NCBI RefSeq assembly: GCF_027409185.1
Contig: NC_084472.1
Span: 93,326,427 to 93,390,426, forward strand
Reading direction: 5' to 3'
Origin: Cynocephalus volans
Lineage: Eukaryota; Chordata; Mammalia; Dermoptera; Cynocephalidae
Length of the DNA stretch: 64,000 bases
Below the pieces are notes generated by a model. That model ran no database searches and was not told the DNA's origin. It saw nothing but the letters and a program-made list of their open reading frames with translations. A program made the translations under genes and the position numbers. Below, piece by piece: positions 45,273-59,130 of the stretch (the stretch's first letter is position 1; each line of letters starts with the position of its first letter).

Positions 45273-46080
45273 TGTTTGTTGTGAAATTCTAATTTTATTC
45301 CATTGTGGTCTGATCTCAATTTTTTAAAATTTGATGAGACTTAATTTGTGGCCTAACAAGTGGTCAATCCTGGAGAATGATCCGTGTGATTATGAAAAGA
45401 ATGTGTATTCTGCATTGTTGAATGAAATGTTCTGAATATGTCTTTCAAGTCCATTTGTTCTAATCTGCTGTTTAAATCCAATATTTCCCTGCTAATTCTT
45501 TATCTAAAATATCTGTCCAATGCTGAGATTGATGTGTTAATGTCCCCAACTATTACTCTGTTGGAGTATATCTCTCCACTCTCTATATATCTGGGTGCTG
45601 CAGTGTTTGGTGCATATTTATATTTAAGAGTGTTATATCATTTTGTTGCATTGATTATTTTATCAATATGTAGTGTTCTTCTTTGTCTGTTTTTATAGTT
45701 CTTGGTTTGAAGTCTATTTTGTCTAAGTATGGAAACTCATGCTCTTTTTATTTCCATTTGCATGAAATGTCTCTTTCCATCCATTCCTTGTTCATCTGTG
45801 TATGTCCTTATTGGTGAAGTGAGTTTCTTGCAGGCAGCATATTTTGGGGTCTCGCTTTTTAATCTATTCAGCCAGTCTTTGTCTCTTAAGAGGGAAATTT
45901 TAAATCATTTAAATTCAGGGTTGTTATCAAAAGCTATTGTCTTATTCATGCCATTTAATTAATTTCTTTATGGTAGTTTTATATTTTTTTGTTCCTTTCT
46001 TTCCCTTTATCCTATTTATTTTTGCTGTTTGGTGTTTATTTTTTGTAGTCATAACATATATTTTCCTTCTCTGTCTCATT
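45273..46080 (-). mobile_element. Antisense LINE-1: ORF2 endonuclease part
   Basis: The complement of ORF2 upstream of the RT: 'TTCCATTGTGGTCTGATCTC', 'CCAACTATTACTCTGTTGGA', 'TCTTGCAGGCAGCATATTTT'. It continues the element at 39820-42312, so the 3 kb between them looks inserted. Confidence 0.8.
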
Positions 46081-46081
46081 T

Positions 46082-46182
46082 GTGTACTAGAGATTGATGG
46101 GTGAGAGGGGGAAGAGGGAGGGAGGAGGGAGGAATTTGTAAAGGGACATGAAAATCAACTACACTGTATATTGATAAAAGAA
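46082..46182 (+). mobile_element. LINE-1 3' UTR fragment in sense
   Basis: G-rich 'AGGGGGAAGAGGGAGGGAGG', then 'GGGACATGAAAATCAACTAC' and an A-rich tail, matching the 3' end at 23118-23215. It abuts the antisense endonuclease segment, as in a 5'-inverted insertion. Confidence 0.8.
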
Positions 46183-46184
46183 AA

Positions 46185-48285
46185 AAAGAACATCTTGGGG
46201 GGGAAAAGCTACAAATCTTAGTATCCTTTATATTCGCTAGAAAAAATAACACTCAAATTCTTAGATTGCATTTCTTATTAATTTATTTTGATTCTCAACT
46301 AATTGATATGCAATCAGTGGATATCCCTAAAACAACTGGGACACTGGTAGCATAGTAGCACTGTTCTAGAACATTATATTCTAAGCTTCATTGTGTTTAG
46401 AATTCATTGTCTTCATTTTATGAGGTTGAAGAGGATACCTAGGGCTTGTGATGAAAAGTATATGTTTTTAAATTTCACAGGATGTTTTAACAATAACATA
46501 CTTTAGGTCCAATATTATTCTGTGATTCACCTATGCCCTGTATATTTGTATGGATATTTTCAGAAAATAAAAAACAATTCTGAAATCATTTGATTCTCTC
46601 CTTTCTTTTTCATTTCTGGATTCCTCACTTTTAAAACATTATTATGACATTTCTTTAGATGTGGTTTTGACAGAATGAGGTATTGAATTCCCAAAAAAAT
46701 AGATATGTGAAAATTATTAAAATTGTCTTATTTCTAAAATAAGGATAGTGCCCACCATCTTCTGGAAGACTGCCATTTTAAATTATTAGATCCTAGCAGA
46801 TTGGAGAGTATGTGTACATTTTAATTAAATTATTTTTCTATTTAATCTGGCACAGTGTGTAATCTCTATGGCTCTCTCCTCAATCTTTTCAGGGAGGTGA
46901 GGAATACTGAAAAAGGTAGATACAATGCTCAGTATTTCCTTATTTACAAAATGGAGGAATAAAGAGAAAGGTTAAACCTGAACTATTTGTGTATTAAAGG
47001 ATATGCAAAGGAAGGCTGGCTTTTTGAGAGAGTTTATCATCTCCAAACTGGGGACTGGGTCTCAGACTTGTGGGTCCCAAGAAGAAAAGTTAACATGGTG
47101 AGAAAACATGGATACAAATGACCTTCACAGATGTAAAAGGTTGAAAAGCCACTTGGTTAAGAGTGAAAATTGTGATCCATATAAATAAAATTGTGACCCA
47201 TATAAATAAAATTCTCCATTAGTTCAGTGATAATCATACCTGGAAAAACAGTGCTGGTAAAGATAGAGCAGAACAAAATGCAAAGAGAAGGGAGTGAGGG
47301 AATAGGAGAGACTTGTTGGGTACCCAAATAACTTACCTGATTTGTCATCCTATCTAAGAGTCAAAATGAGGCTTGAGCTCAATGTTACAGTTTGGTGGGG
47401 CATTGATGGACCTACCTACTATGTCATGCATAGGGATCATGAAGACTGTGTTGTCACTGACTTTCTCCAGTGAGAACTGTCTTCCTATTATGGCAAGTAA
47501 AAGGCTGGGGAGACTTCTCACTATCCCACTTCCCAAGAGCCATACTTCATCTAAACTTCGACACATCCACTCTCAGTTTTCAGAAAGAGAAGGGGAGCTA
47601 TACACATGAAGCACCACATTAGACTTTCCATGGAGCACAAGTTTTCTCAAACTGCTGAAATTGTACATATAAATGTCACAGCCAGATAGTGCTTTTGTTG
47701 TACTTAGGAAGCAACATGCTACATAGATGTAAGGAATAAATAGGTTAGAAGGAGACAAATTGCACCTTTTCATCATGCCTCTCCCTGATCTGTATGATCT
47801 GAGACCATGTGATTGGCAAATAAATGATTTCTAAAAGTAGAAATTAAAAGTCAAAAAAGGCAATGATTGGAGAGTGGTTTAAGGAGGCCTAAGGGCTGCT
47901 TGGACTAAGAACGACTGTGTGAAGCAGTTACTGTTTTCTTGCTGAGCAAGTGAGAGACAAAAGAAAAAATCCATGTTCTAGAAAAGACTGAAAAGGAATC
48001 CCATAAAAATGTTTCTCAATATCAGACCAACCAAATTGTTGTGTTTTTTAATCTGAGGAGAAGTTGAAATTCTAGAGAGAGCTCAGAATTCTGCTAAGAT
48101 ACATTACAAGGGTTGAGGTCTGGCTTATTGGGGTCATACACATTCTTCTGCTTAAGAACTTTTAACTTAAGAATGTTTAGAGATAACAACAGTTACTCAC
48201 CAGAGCATAAGCTTGTCAACTCTGTCTACCGTCAACAGATGTTTTCATGATTAAACTATTTAGTCTCAGCCATTTTGCTGTCTCA
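46185..48285. other. Unassigned sequence with a 21-bp tandem duplication
   Basis: No gene recognised. Units 47169-47189 and 47190-47210 (ATTGTGATCCATATAAATAA / ATTGTGACCCATATAAATAA) differ by one base. Confidence 0.4.
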
Positions 48286-48289
48286 AGCA

Positions 48290-49097
48290 GTGGCTTTTTT
48301 TTTTTTTTTTTTTTACCGCAATCTACAGTAAGAGATAAGTTTCACACTCTGATACATAAATACAGACATACATAATTTGAATGAAAGACTCACAAGAATA
48401 CTACTTTGGGAGTTATATTGAAATTTCTTTTTCTTTTCTATTCTATTCTATTGCTGGTCACAACTCACTAATGTTTGTTCATGACCAAGTTATAGGTTGT
48501 ATGTGATCTGCAGTATGATACACACTGGTTTAATGTATTTTTTTTCTTTTTAATTGATGCAGGTTATGTTTACAAATTTATTTCTCACAAAGAGAATGAT
48601 AAAGTATTTTTAGAGATACTAAATAAAATAGGAAGAATATAAAGCAGTGATATTTTCCTGAACTCTTTTAAGTAAACATTAAGATACATCTTGAATCACT
48701 TTTGGCCATTAGTCATTTATGTAGGTCACATGAGACTCATGAACAAATGGACTTATTAACCACCTGATGTCCGTGCTACACTTAATTAATAAGAAGGGTC
48801 AGTCTAGATGAAGAACTTTCATTATGCTGTATTATTTTGGACTATGTTTATCCCTTATTGGTGTGTTAATATATAAAATTAATTTTTCTAAAACAATTTT
48901 TATTTTTCACTCTCTTTTTAACTTAGGAAGCAAACTACATTTGCAAGTAAACAAGTTTACTTCCGTATCCTTAAATAGAAGCAAAGATTTGTTTTCAAAT
49001 AAGAATTGTCAGGAAGTCATTACGACTTTTTTCCTTAATCTCTGAGCACATTTTTGTAGAATGCCTACACCATAAGCATGAGAAACGTTTCCTGAGA
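48290..49097 (+). repeat. Tandem duplication, unit 1 (about 0.8 kb)
   Basis: From the T run and 'CGCAATCTACAGTAAGAGAT' to 'CATGAGAAACGTTTCCTGAG'. It aligns end to end with the sequence starting at about 49098 (offset 793 at 'CAATCTACAG'): 'TGCTGGTCACAACTCACTAA', 'AAGTTATAGGTTGTATGTGA', 'TTTGCAAGTAAACAAGTTTA'. Roughly 85% identical by eye. Confidence 0.85.
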
Positions 49098-51355
49098 TTT
49101 TTTTTTGACCACAATCTACAGTAAGAGATAAGTTTTCACATCCTGATACATAAACACAGACATATATAACTTGAGTGAAAGAGTCACAAGATAATAGTAC
49201 TTTGGGAGGTACTTTGAGATTTCTTTCTCTTGGCTATTCTATTCTATTCTGTTGCTGGTCACAACTCACTAATGTTTGTTCAAGACCAAGTTATAGGTTG
49301 TATGTGATCTACAGTATGACTCAACACACTGGTTTAATGTATTTTTTTTCTTTATAATTGATGCAGTTTATGTTTATAAATTTATTTTTCAAAAAAAAGG
49401 AGAATAAAAATGTTTTTAGAGATACTAAATAAAATAGGAATATAAAGCAGTGACTGTTTCCTGAAGAGTTTTAACTAAAAATTAAGATGTACCTTTGATC
49501 ACTTTTTACCTTATGTGGGTCCCATTAGACTCATGAAGAAATATACTTATCAGCCAACTGCTGGACACTCTACACTTAGATTAACAGGAAGGGTCAGTCC
49601 AGTTGAAGAACTTTTATTATACTGTATTACTTTGGTCTGTATTTATCCTTTGTTGGTGTATTAATATAAAAATTAATATTACTAATACAATTTTTTTAAA
49701 GAAAATATGATTTTATCGATATTGTTTTTTACATTCTAGGATATTGTTGCAGAGCAGTTGGGAGGGAGAGGGGGAGGGGAAAGGGGAAGGAAATGGGAAG
49801 GAGGAATTGAGGAGGCATGGGATTGAGGCCTGTGGCATCCTCCACATTCCCACAGGGGAGACTAGGGGGCTTCCAGCAGTGGCTTGGTCATTGCTGGGCT
49901 GGCTGTGGGTGTTGGAGAGGTGTGGCTAAGGCCCTAGGCTCCCCACCACCCAGGCTCGGGAGAGCCTGAGGTGCTTCCTGTGGTGGCTGGTGGTCATTGC
50001 TGGGCTCCCTGTGCATGTCCAGGGGGGTGTGGCCAAGGACCTTGTCCCCCACCCTTGGGATTGGTTGCGGGTGTTGGCAGTGCATTGCTGAGGCCCCTGG
50101 CTCTCCCCCCTTTCTGGCTTGGTGGCCCAGGGGACTTCCAGTACTTCTAGGTGTTGTAGGTGTTCTTTGGTGAAATGAGACCTTTACTAGTAAATATGAA
50201 ACTTTGTCTCTGGTTGAGGGTAGTTTGCTTTTTTCTTTCATTTCTGTGTTGGATTATTTGCTGTTCCCACTATTTAAACTCTGTACTGAAACTAATTTGT
50301 TGTCCTTCGCTTACTTCTAAAATGATGGAACTTCTGTAAGGGCCAGTACTAAGTCTGTTGTTGGGCTAAATTGCTGCTTTGCTGCTGATTCCCTAGGGAA
50401 GGCTTTTTGTGCAGCTCAGGTTTTAATGGTTGACTATATTGGTACTTCCAGTTCTCAAGAAATCAGGTGTACCTGGATTGTGTAGAAACTCTGGTCTGGG
50501 CCTGAGTCTTTTCATCAAACTGCATCCCATGCAATTCTGTATTCCTGACCAGTCTCCTCTGAGTGGTCCTTCACTGATCATGGTGTAGATCAGCTGTCCA
50601 TGCTGTGCCCCAGTGTTCTCCCGGTGGGCTTGTTTACACCACCACCCATGCTGCAAACACTTCCCATGGGATGGACTATGCACGGGTCCCTTCAGATGAC
50701 TCACCAGCCTCTGAATAGCTCCTTTTTTTTCAGCTATTTTGGCTCCTTGTTCCCACATGGGTCCACAGGAACCTTATTAGTGGTCTTGCTGGCCTGGGGG
50801 CCACCATGGCCCTCTTCTCCCCTGCCACCTCCAAGCAACTTCATCTGAAGGACACAGCTGTGGCTTTTGCTGGCTCATGCTCCATGCACTCAGCAGCTCC
50901 AGCCTTGACATGGCTGGGGCTTGAAACAGTCAGAGCTGATTTTTTTCCTCTTATCATGGCTTCTTCCACCTTCATGCACTCTATATGTCTGTCCTCCTCT
51001 TCCCCTGAGCTCTAGCTTTTCCCAAGCTGAGGCCCCAGCTTGGCTGTCATTGCTTTTTTATAGTTGTGAGTTAGTTGATTTATGGGAGAGAGTGACACTG
51101 GGGACCGTCTATTCTGCCATCTTGACTGGAAGCCCTCTAATACAGTTTTTATTATTCATTCTAATCTTAATTTTGGAGGCAAGTTATATTTGCAAGTAAA
51201 CAAATTCACTTCTGTATACTTAAATATAAGCAAAGGTCTGTTTTCAAATAAGAGTTATTCTGGAAGTGATTACGACTTTTGTTTTTAATCTCTGAAGCAA
51301 ATGTTGGTGGAATGCCTATACCTCAAACATGGGAAAACACTTGAGATTTTTTTTT
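49098..51355 (+). repeat. Tandem duplication, unit 2, split by an L1 insertion
   Basis: Repeats unit 1 in the same orientation at 49098-49695. It is interrupted by 49696-51136 and finishes at 51137-51355 ('TTTGCAAGTAAACAAATTCA', 'AGTGATTACGACTTTTGTTT', 'AACACTTGAGATTTTTTTTT'). Without the insertion it is about 0.8 kb. Confidence 0.85.
49696..51136 (-). mobile_element. LINE-1 5' UTR-only retroinsertion
   Basis: The complement starts at 51136 with 'GGCTTCCAGTCAAGATGGCA' and runs through about 1.4 kb of L1 5' UTR ('ACCTGAGCTGCACAAAAAGC', shared with 17109). It includes a GC-rich zone (49850-50130) with about two imperfect 100-bp units, then a G-rich/AT-rich end and a short A run. Flanked by CTAATACA[A/G]TTTTT at 49682-49695 and 51137-51150. 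No ORF1 or ORF2 sequence. Plus-strand frames here are by-products. Confidence 0.82.
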
Positions 51356-51359
51356 TAAC

Positions 51360-53385
51360 TATTTCAGTTTTTTTATTGAATACATTTTTTCCATGTGCAA
51401 AACACCTGAGGAAGAAATCAAAACTGTTACTTGAATGATCCAGAAAATGTGTTAAGTCAGTAATGTCAACTGAGGAAAAAATTGTGATTGAAGTTAAGTT
51501 TTTATATTTGATTTTCCTCTTCACTAGATGTAAACAGCTTTAATGATTTGATCAAGTTATTTGCATTTGAATCATGCTGAAATAACACTCAGGGTCAAAA
51601 ACAAAGTTTAGCCCAAGTTCCAGAGAGTTGGACTGACTGCACACTTGGAAATCCTCTAAGTGTAACCAGAACTAAAGTGCCTTTTTACATACAAAAAACC
51701 CAACATGTCTAAGGAAAAATAGAAATTATAGGCTAATGAAGATAGAGATGCAGCAATTTACTAAAGAATCCAAGGGTATTTACAATTTTTTTATTACACT
51801 GATTAAGAATGTGTCAAAATATGATATTCTAATAAAAATTTGATTTAATTATTTCCTTAACTAACAGCTAAGCATGATTCAAGTGCATCAAAAGGGGAAG
51901 ACATAAATTACTATGAGAAATTAACCAATTTTGGATAAATTAAGTCAGAGAATTAAAAGGAACAACAAGGATCGGTGATAATAACATTAGGATGGAATGG
52001 AAGAAAGGAGAATCAGAAAATGTCCAACTTTAGAATAGAGCTAGAAAGTAAGACTTGAGATAAAATAATTCCATAGGTATGTTTTAGTGTAATTTTACAG
52101 TTGAAAAAGATAATACAAGGAAATGTGCATGTATTATTCAAGCCACTTCAAAATTTCTCTCCAAAAGTATTTTATAGGGCAATGAAAATCTCATCTTTGA
52201 GATATTCAATGATTTTAGTAGGTTTCTAAAGTTACTGGTTGTCCCCATTTTGCCTGCACTTAAAACGATGTCCAAATTAAAAAAGAAAATATTGGCTTAG
52301 AATCTCCATCTCTAAAAATGAAGGGCTTTGCCTGAATCATGTTTCTCAATGATTTTGACCTAAGGTTACAAACAAATTGTTTGACCTACATTGAATCCAA
52401 ACATATCTAATTTGGGTTTATAAGTATATGTATTTTCAATAGCAAGTTAAAGCTTATAAAATAGAAAACAACTAAACATAAATACAAAAACAAAGAGAAA
52501 TTGGTACCTTGACATTTTGAGTGAACTTTGCCAAAATTCAAAATTTGTAATATATATGTAAAGTATTGTCTTCATTAAAAGTCAAAACAATAGAGATTCC
52601 TGGCACTTTAGAATGCTAAAGTCTTTAAATATTAAAAAATTAGAAATAAATTTAAAATATTTGAATGCATTTATCACTGTTTTCTGCTGGATTTGCTTTC
52701 ACAGTGATCAAATTTGTCAGGTCACAGACTCATAAATGAAGAACAGAGCATCAAAAAGTTCATGACATGATGCACATTCTATCTCATATTTGCAAAAAGG
52801 AATAAAGTCTATAATAAACATCTTGCTTTTTTTCTGTAAGAGACAAAATAAACTTATTTTTTCTCATGAATAGAAAATGTATGTCATAAAATAGGAAATA
52901 GATAATGTGTCACTTCACATATTAAACATCTGTCTAATGACACTGCAAAAGGTATAATTTAGTCACTGAGCTTAAAGTTTTGATATTTTATCCAATTTAA
53001 ATCATTAAAATATGATCCCTATATATTTTCTGATCATTAAAGTACATGGTCATGGTCACATAAAAGCATGTTCACTACATTTTTAAAATGAAGAAGAAAG
53101 CCTAATTGTATAATTTACCTTAGATTCAAATTTTACACATGACAATAATGCATCATAACTTTCTTAGGCATCTTCATCAGTTATAAGAGTGTTAAACCAT
53201 TTCAATGCATCCTTTTTTATTTTTAAAGTTAAACAAACTAATATATATGTAATACACAAAAATATTTTACATGTAAAATTGAACTGTAAAGGTTGATGTG
53301 TCATTCTTGAGCCTACTCCTGCTCCTTCAAGCCTTACCTCTTTCCCAATAAGAATTTCATAAAACAGAATAGATCATGAGAATTT
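51360..53385. other. Unassigned AT-rich sequence
   Basis: No gene or named repeat recognised in about 2 kb. Confidence 0.35.
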
Positions 53386-53389
53386 AATT

Positions 53390-53560
53390 TGTAAGCAATT
53401 AAATAAAAGATTAATTTGGGGACAATTGACATATTTACTATGTTGAATCTTCCTTTGTGGCAATATTATAACATTTTTCAATTTATCCAGATCTTATTTA
53501 TGCTTATCAGTACAGTTTTGTAATTTTCTTGATATAAATTCCAAGAACCTATACTCACTG
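53390..53560 (-). mobile_element. Old LINE-1 fragment
   Basis: 'GGGGACAATTGACATATTTA', 'CTATGTTGAATCTTCCTTTG', 'CCAGATCTTATTTATGCTTA' match the antisense of ORF2 in decayed form. Confidence 0.7.
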
Positions 53561-56500
53561 CACTGTTACAAATATATACTTTTGGACATGTGACCTAGGT
53601 GAAATTCGTTATGAACTATAGAAAAAGAGATACTTGTTAACAAGAATTGTAACCAGTTTGAGAGTTCACGCTGCTTGCAAGCTAACAATTTAGCCTGCTG
53701 CAGCTTCAAGAATGCTGCTGGATAACAGGAGCCTCTTGGGTCAGAGACAAAGAACGGTTTATAACTTACAGCAAAAGCCATTCTCAACATTCTAACTCTA
53801 GTTCCCCAGAAGCCCAGTTTCCACAGGGATTTGAGAAGAGAGCCAGATATCACATGCACTTGCAGTAGACTGCAATACAGCAAAAATCTGAGTACGGGGA
53901 ACTTCTGTCTCTTATCATGGGCATTAAGCATTCCTGCTCTTTGTTTTCAGAGGAGGATAGAGCTCCTCCTGTAAACAAATCTGCCCTTTGCTCTGGAAGG
54001 AGATGTTACTGTGTGTCCTACAAGGCCCTCAGCTATGCTAGCATCCCTGAAGAGCTCTTTCAGAAAAAAGTGAAGGCAGTGACTCACAAGATGTTTTGAA
54101 ATGTGAGTTTAAGTAAAATTTCCTAATGGATACTACATAATCGTGATACATTAAAACTTTTTGTTTGTATTTTCCGTGTGTGTAAAATATATTGATTTAT
54201 GTGTGTGGGTGTAAATGGATTGTTTTCTGTGAATAAATGAATGTTCATCTTTTGGTCATTACTAAATTCCTAGTTCCTATTGTGGTGCTGGACACATGGT
54301 AGACATCCAAGTAAAATCTGTTGAAGAAATACGTGAGTTACATATGTTATTTTTTTTTTTTCTTGGTTCCTCCTTTCCTACCTTAAAAAAAAAAAAATAT
54401 ATATATATATATATATATTTATACAGGAAAAGAAGGATTTCCTTTGAATTACCCTGTAAATTGGGGAGTGGGGAAGAAGCTTTTCAGAAGGCCCAAGATA
54501 CCAGGTAACTTTGCTAACTTCATTATAATCACACACACACAAAATAACATAATAAAAGGTGTGTAACAGGATTAGCAAAGCTGGTATAGGGTAACATAAC
54601 ATTATTGCAACACCATAATCTCATAGCCTGGAACTACTGAATAAAGTGATCGTTCTCAAATAAAAAAATTATCATCTCATTCCTTCACTGAAACTTTTAG
54701 AAGATTTTTATCTTTAAGATTATTTTTCAACTCAAGATTATGTGATTCCTGATCTAACTCCTGATGCCATATTGATAAATAAATCTATGATATAATTTTA
54801 CTGAACTACTATTCATCCCTTGAATGTAAATTGTGTTCTTTCTCTCTCTCTCTATCACTCTCTTTCCCAAGCCTTGTTTCTCTCATTTCTCCATCTCTGT
54901 ACCTAATGTTCCATATCTATCTCTCAAAAAAATATTATAAGTTCATTTAAAAAATATTCCTTGATTCTTCATCAAAATGAGTCAAGGATACTTACTATGA
55001 TCTTGCATGTAAACTATATATTTTCTTATTGCAGAACTTATGCTGTCACAGTTATTGATCTGTTTGCCCATATTCTTTCCAGGGTGTGAATAAAATCAGT
55101 TTATCTTTATCATTTGTTCCAAAGCTTAGAGTATGAGAAGGGATCAATATTTAAGGAAGGGATAAATAATCTAACTAGTGCTTGATAATAGCAGTAATCC
55201 TCATATATTGGCATTTGAGAGCCCTCGGGTGCTTATTTATTGGGACTACCCTCTTGAAGAACTTTAGTTGGATTGGGCAATGGGGGTTCACAATTACTTT
55301 TTTCATGACTCAAGAGACTGACATCTTAAAAGCAGCTATCATTTACCTAATATTTATTTGACATTTTCTAAATTCAAAATTTCATGAAGGTTGTAAATCA
55401 ATGAAGTGAGTTGCTCCCTTTAAAGGATATTAAAGGTTGGGGGCTGGGGAAGGCCTGTACAAGACAAGAAAATGGATGAGAAATGAAGGAAGAACAGAGA
55501 AATGTGTTGAATGTTTCAATCACATCGCAATATAAAACACCTGTCTGATATAAGGAGAAAGATCAGTAAATTGCTTATAAAAAAGGTCAATTAAAATGAA
55601 AAAAATTTAAAAATGGTATAGAAGTTAGACATTTAATTTGAACTTAAAACATATGATTATGAATGTATTCTTTAATTTTTCTTGTAAAGTCAAGAATTTT
55701 CTCCTGAGTATAGCTCTGCTGAAAAGTGCCCTGTATTATTTTACTGCATAAATCATAGTTATTGTATCATCCAACATATTTTAGTTTTTTTAAAAAGGAA
55801 TGAGAACTTAAAATCACTTTAAGAAATTTGGATGATTAAATTTTTTTTTACTTCTTTATGCTTTACCTCCCACACACTAATACATCAATCCAACCTGCAG
55901 ATATTCAATCACATATATGTTTGTTTCACTTTTATAGTCTTTGCAAAGTACTTAATCTAGTCTTAAACACAGTTAGCTCTGTTTACACTCATATCTTATT
56001 AATTTATATAATAATTATACAGCTACAATAATATAAACACTTTATAATCAAGAGTGAAAACATCTCCAACTTATATTAACAATGCACTGAAATATTTTAA
56101 GTAACATCAGTGGGCACATATAAATAAGCTTTATATGGAAAAACAAGAATCTTGTGTTATTAGAAGATTCTTAGAGAAAACATTATTGTAAGCCACCATT
56201 TTCAACAATATAATACCCAAGAAAATTTTATTTGTACATAAATATAAATTTGAAGGGGCAAAACACTTAGACTCTGGAATATGGCAATGTAATTAACTGG
56301 GCGTTATGCTCTTCTCGCAGTTGTATCAATGAAGAATATTGTATAACACTTATCGTGTGATGGTTTATTTTGTTTACAAGAAAATACTTACACTCATTAT
56401 GCTGTTCAAGAATTTTGTCATCCCAGCCTCAATGGGAGAAGAAGAGTGAGAGAGAAAGTAATATTATTTACATGCTATTTTGAATCTAAATTCTCTGTTT

Positions 56501-57975
56501 TACACTTTCCACTGAACACTACCACCTCTTGAAAAGGTTTTGAAGTGGAAATATAGAGGAAAACACAGCAAACGCATCAGAAAATATCGAGGCAAACTCA
56601 TTAAATACGATTAAATTGAAATTAACTAAATACATTGTGGAGACTTCACTTCTGCCCATGAGGGACTAACAGATACAGAAATTTCTTTCTTCTAAAAGTA
56701 AATGACTAGAAGATAAGAAACAGGAGATTACAGATGACAAACATTATAGGGCTGAAATATCTCAAGAAAAAAGAAACAGACAAGTTAAGACTTATGGTTG
56801 CTTTACTTAATGCCTGGAGGAATTTTCTGTGCTGTGGCAAAGTGGGAGGAACCTGAAATAAAACCCAGCAGTGGAAGAGAGAGAATCCAGAGCTTCAGGA
56901 GGTGGTGCTATCTAGAATGGGAAGCAAAATGCTTTATTAGAGGGATATACATACAGAGAGCTTCCAAGATCTACAGAGGAGCCACTTCCAGTTTTATTTT
57001 GTTTTGTTTTGATGCTAAGCACTACTCTGTGCAGACATAAGAAAAAATCCAGGAGGCTGGGGAAAGAAAGCAGTAGGCAGAATTTTTCTGCAACACAACT
57101 GGGTTAGGAATATTTTATGTACTGTCAGCCAGAGCGTAGGGACCTCATAATGAATGGGTTTTGTGTACAATCCACAAAAGAGACATATCTAAGTAAAAGG
57201 ATGAAATTAGCAAAAGAATATTGGCTATTCTAGACCCATCCTAACAAAGCTTAATAGAATAAAGTGAGAGAAAATTGATTCATAAAGATCTTATCCATGA
57301 ATAAACAAAATTCAACCCTCTTTAAAAGAAGATAACAAAACTTACCACAAATAATGTAAAATTCACAATGTCTACGATCCAATAAAAAACTACCAGGCTT
57401 GGGGTAGGAGAATATTTCACTCCAGCCCACCCTAGCCACCCTGTCCCACGTGAGGGGAAGGTAGGGACGAACTAAGAAGCACTTGTGAAGTTCACAGTCC
57501 AGAGGCACAGGCTCACTAAAAGACTGAGACCTTATCATTGGACTACAGAACACTTCAAGGTTGGCTATAAAGCTACTGCAACGAGACAGTGGTATTGCTG
57601 TAAGGATAAACACATCGAACAAAGGAACAAACTAGAGAGTTCCTTCACCCAGGCCAGGGAGGCTCTAATAAAACCCCAGTAGATTAGCCTCTGGTTAAAT
57701 AGTTTCTTTTGAAGGCAGATCCTGTTAAGAAGAACAGAATGCTCTCGTCTATTTTTCTATGGTTCTCTTTCCCCTCCCCCTGCTGGAAGCACAAGGGGGT
57801 TTTTCTCTGATCTTCACTGTCAGAACCTGGTGACACTCAGTGGAGTAAAACTCATGAAAGCCTGGGTGCCCCTCCACGACTACATCCCCCTGTAGGTTTC
57901 AAGGCTCAGGATTGTTCACATCTACCCTTCAGCAACTCATCGATTACAATTTAGGTTGTGCTACCCCAGCCCTGG
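53561..57975. other. Unassigned sequence
   Basis: About 4.4 kb with no gene I can support. Contains an A13(TA)n microsatellite at about 54386-54419. The GC content rises at 57400-57960, possibly an old LTR or other repeat that I cannot name. Confidence 0.35.
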
Positions 57976-57990
57976 TTCCTGTGCAGATTT

Positions 57991-58671
<681 letters not shown>

Positions 58672-58689
58672 TTCCTGTGAAGATTTTGC

Positions 58690-59080
58690 TGGCGTGTTTC
58701 TGCTCAGGGAAATTGTGATTCTCTGTATCCGCCTGTCTGTCTCTTCAATTTGGGAAATTTGTTTTCCCTGTGACCTCATTTCTCTTATGAATCTAGAAGA
58801 GTTGTTGATTTTTCTGTTAATTCAGGTTTTTACTTGTTGTTAGGACAGAGTTTCCTTCCAAACTCCATACACATAGAACCAAAGTGTCTATTGTCTTTTA
58901 AAGAGATTAAACATGAAGAACATGGTCTTTTATATCTCCTCACACTTTTCTTATTATGCATAGATCAAAATGCCAATCCGTCATTATTCCTTCTGCCAGA
59001 AGAACCAACTTTAACATTATTTGTAGTGCATGTATGTTGATGACATGGTCTCTGCTTCTGCTGGCCTAAAAAAATCTTAT
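58690..59080. other. Unassigned sequence
   Basis: No gene or named repeat recognised. Confidence 0.35.
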
Positions 59081-59095
59081 TTCAACTTTATTTTT

Positions 59096-59099
59096 ATTT

Positions 59100-59130
<31 letters not shown>

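Noticed and set aside
44830-45284. Frames of about 100 and 70 codons near 45 kb
   Set aside because: They lie in L1 5' UTR sequence and on its opposite strand; neither resembles ORF1 or ORF2.
49744-50848. Gly-, Pro- and Leu-rich frames between 49.7 and 50.9 kb
   Set aside because: The GC-rich L1 5' UTR explains them.
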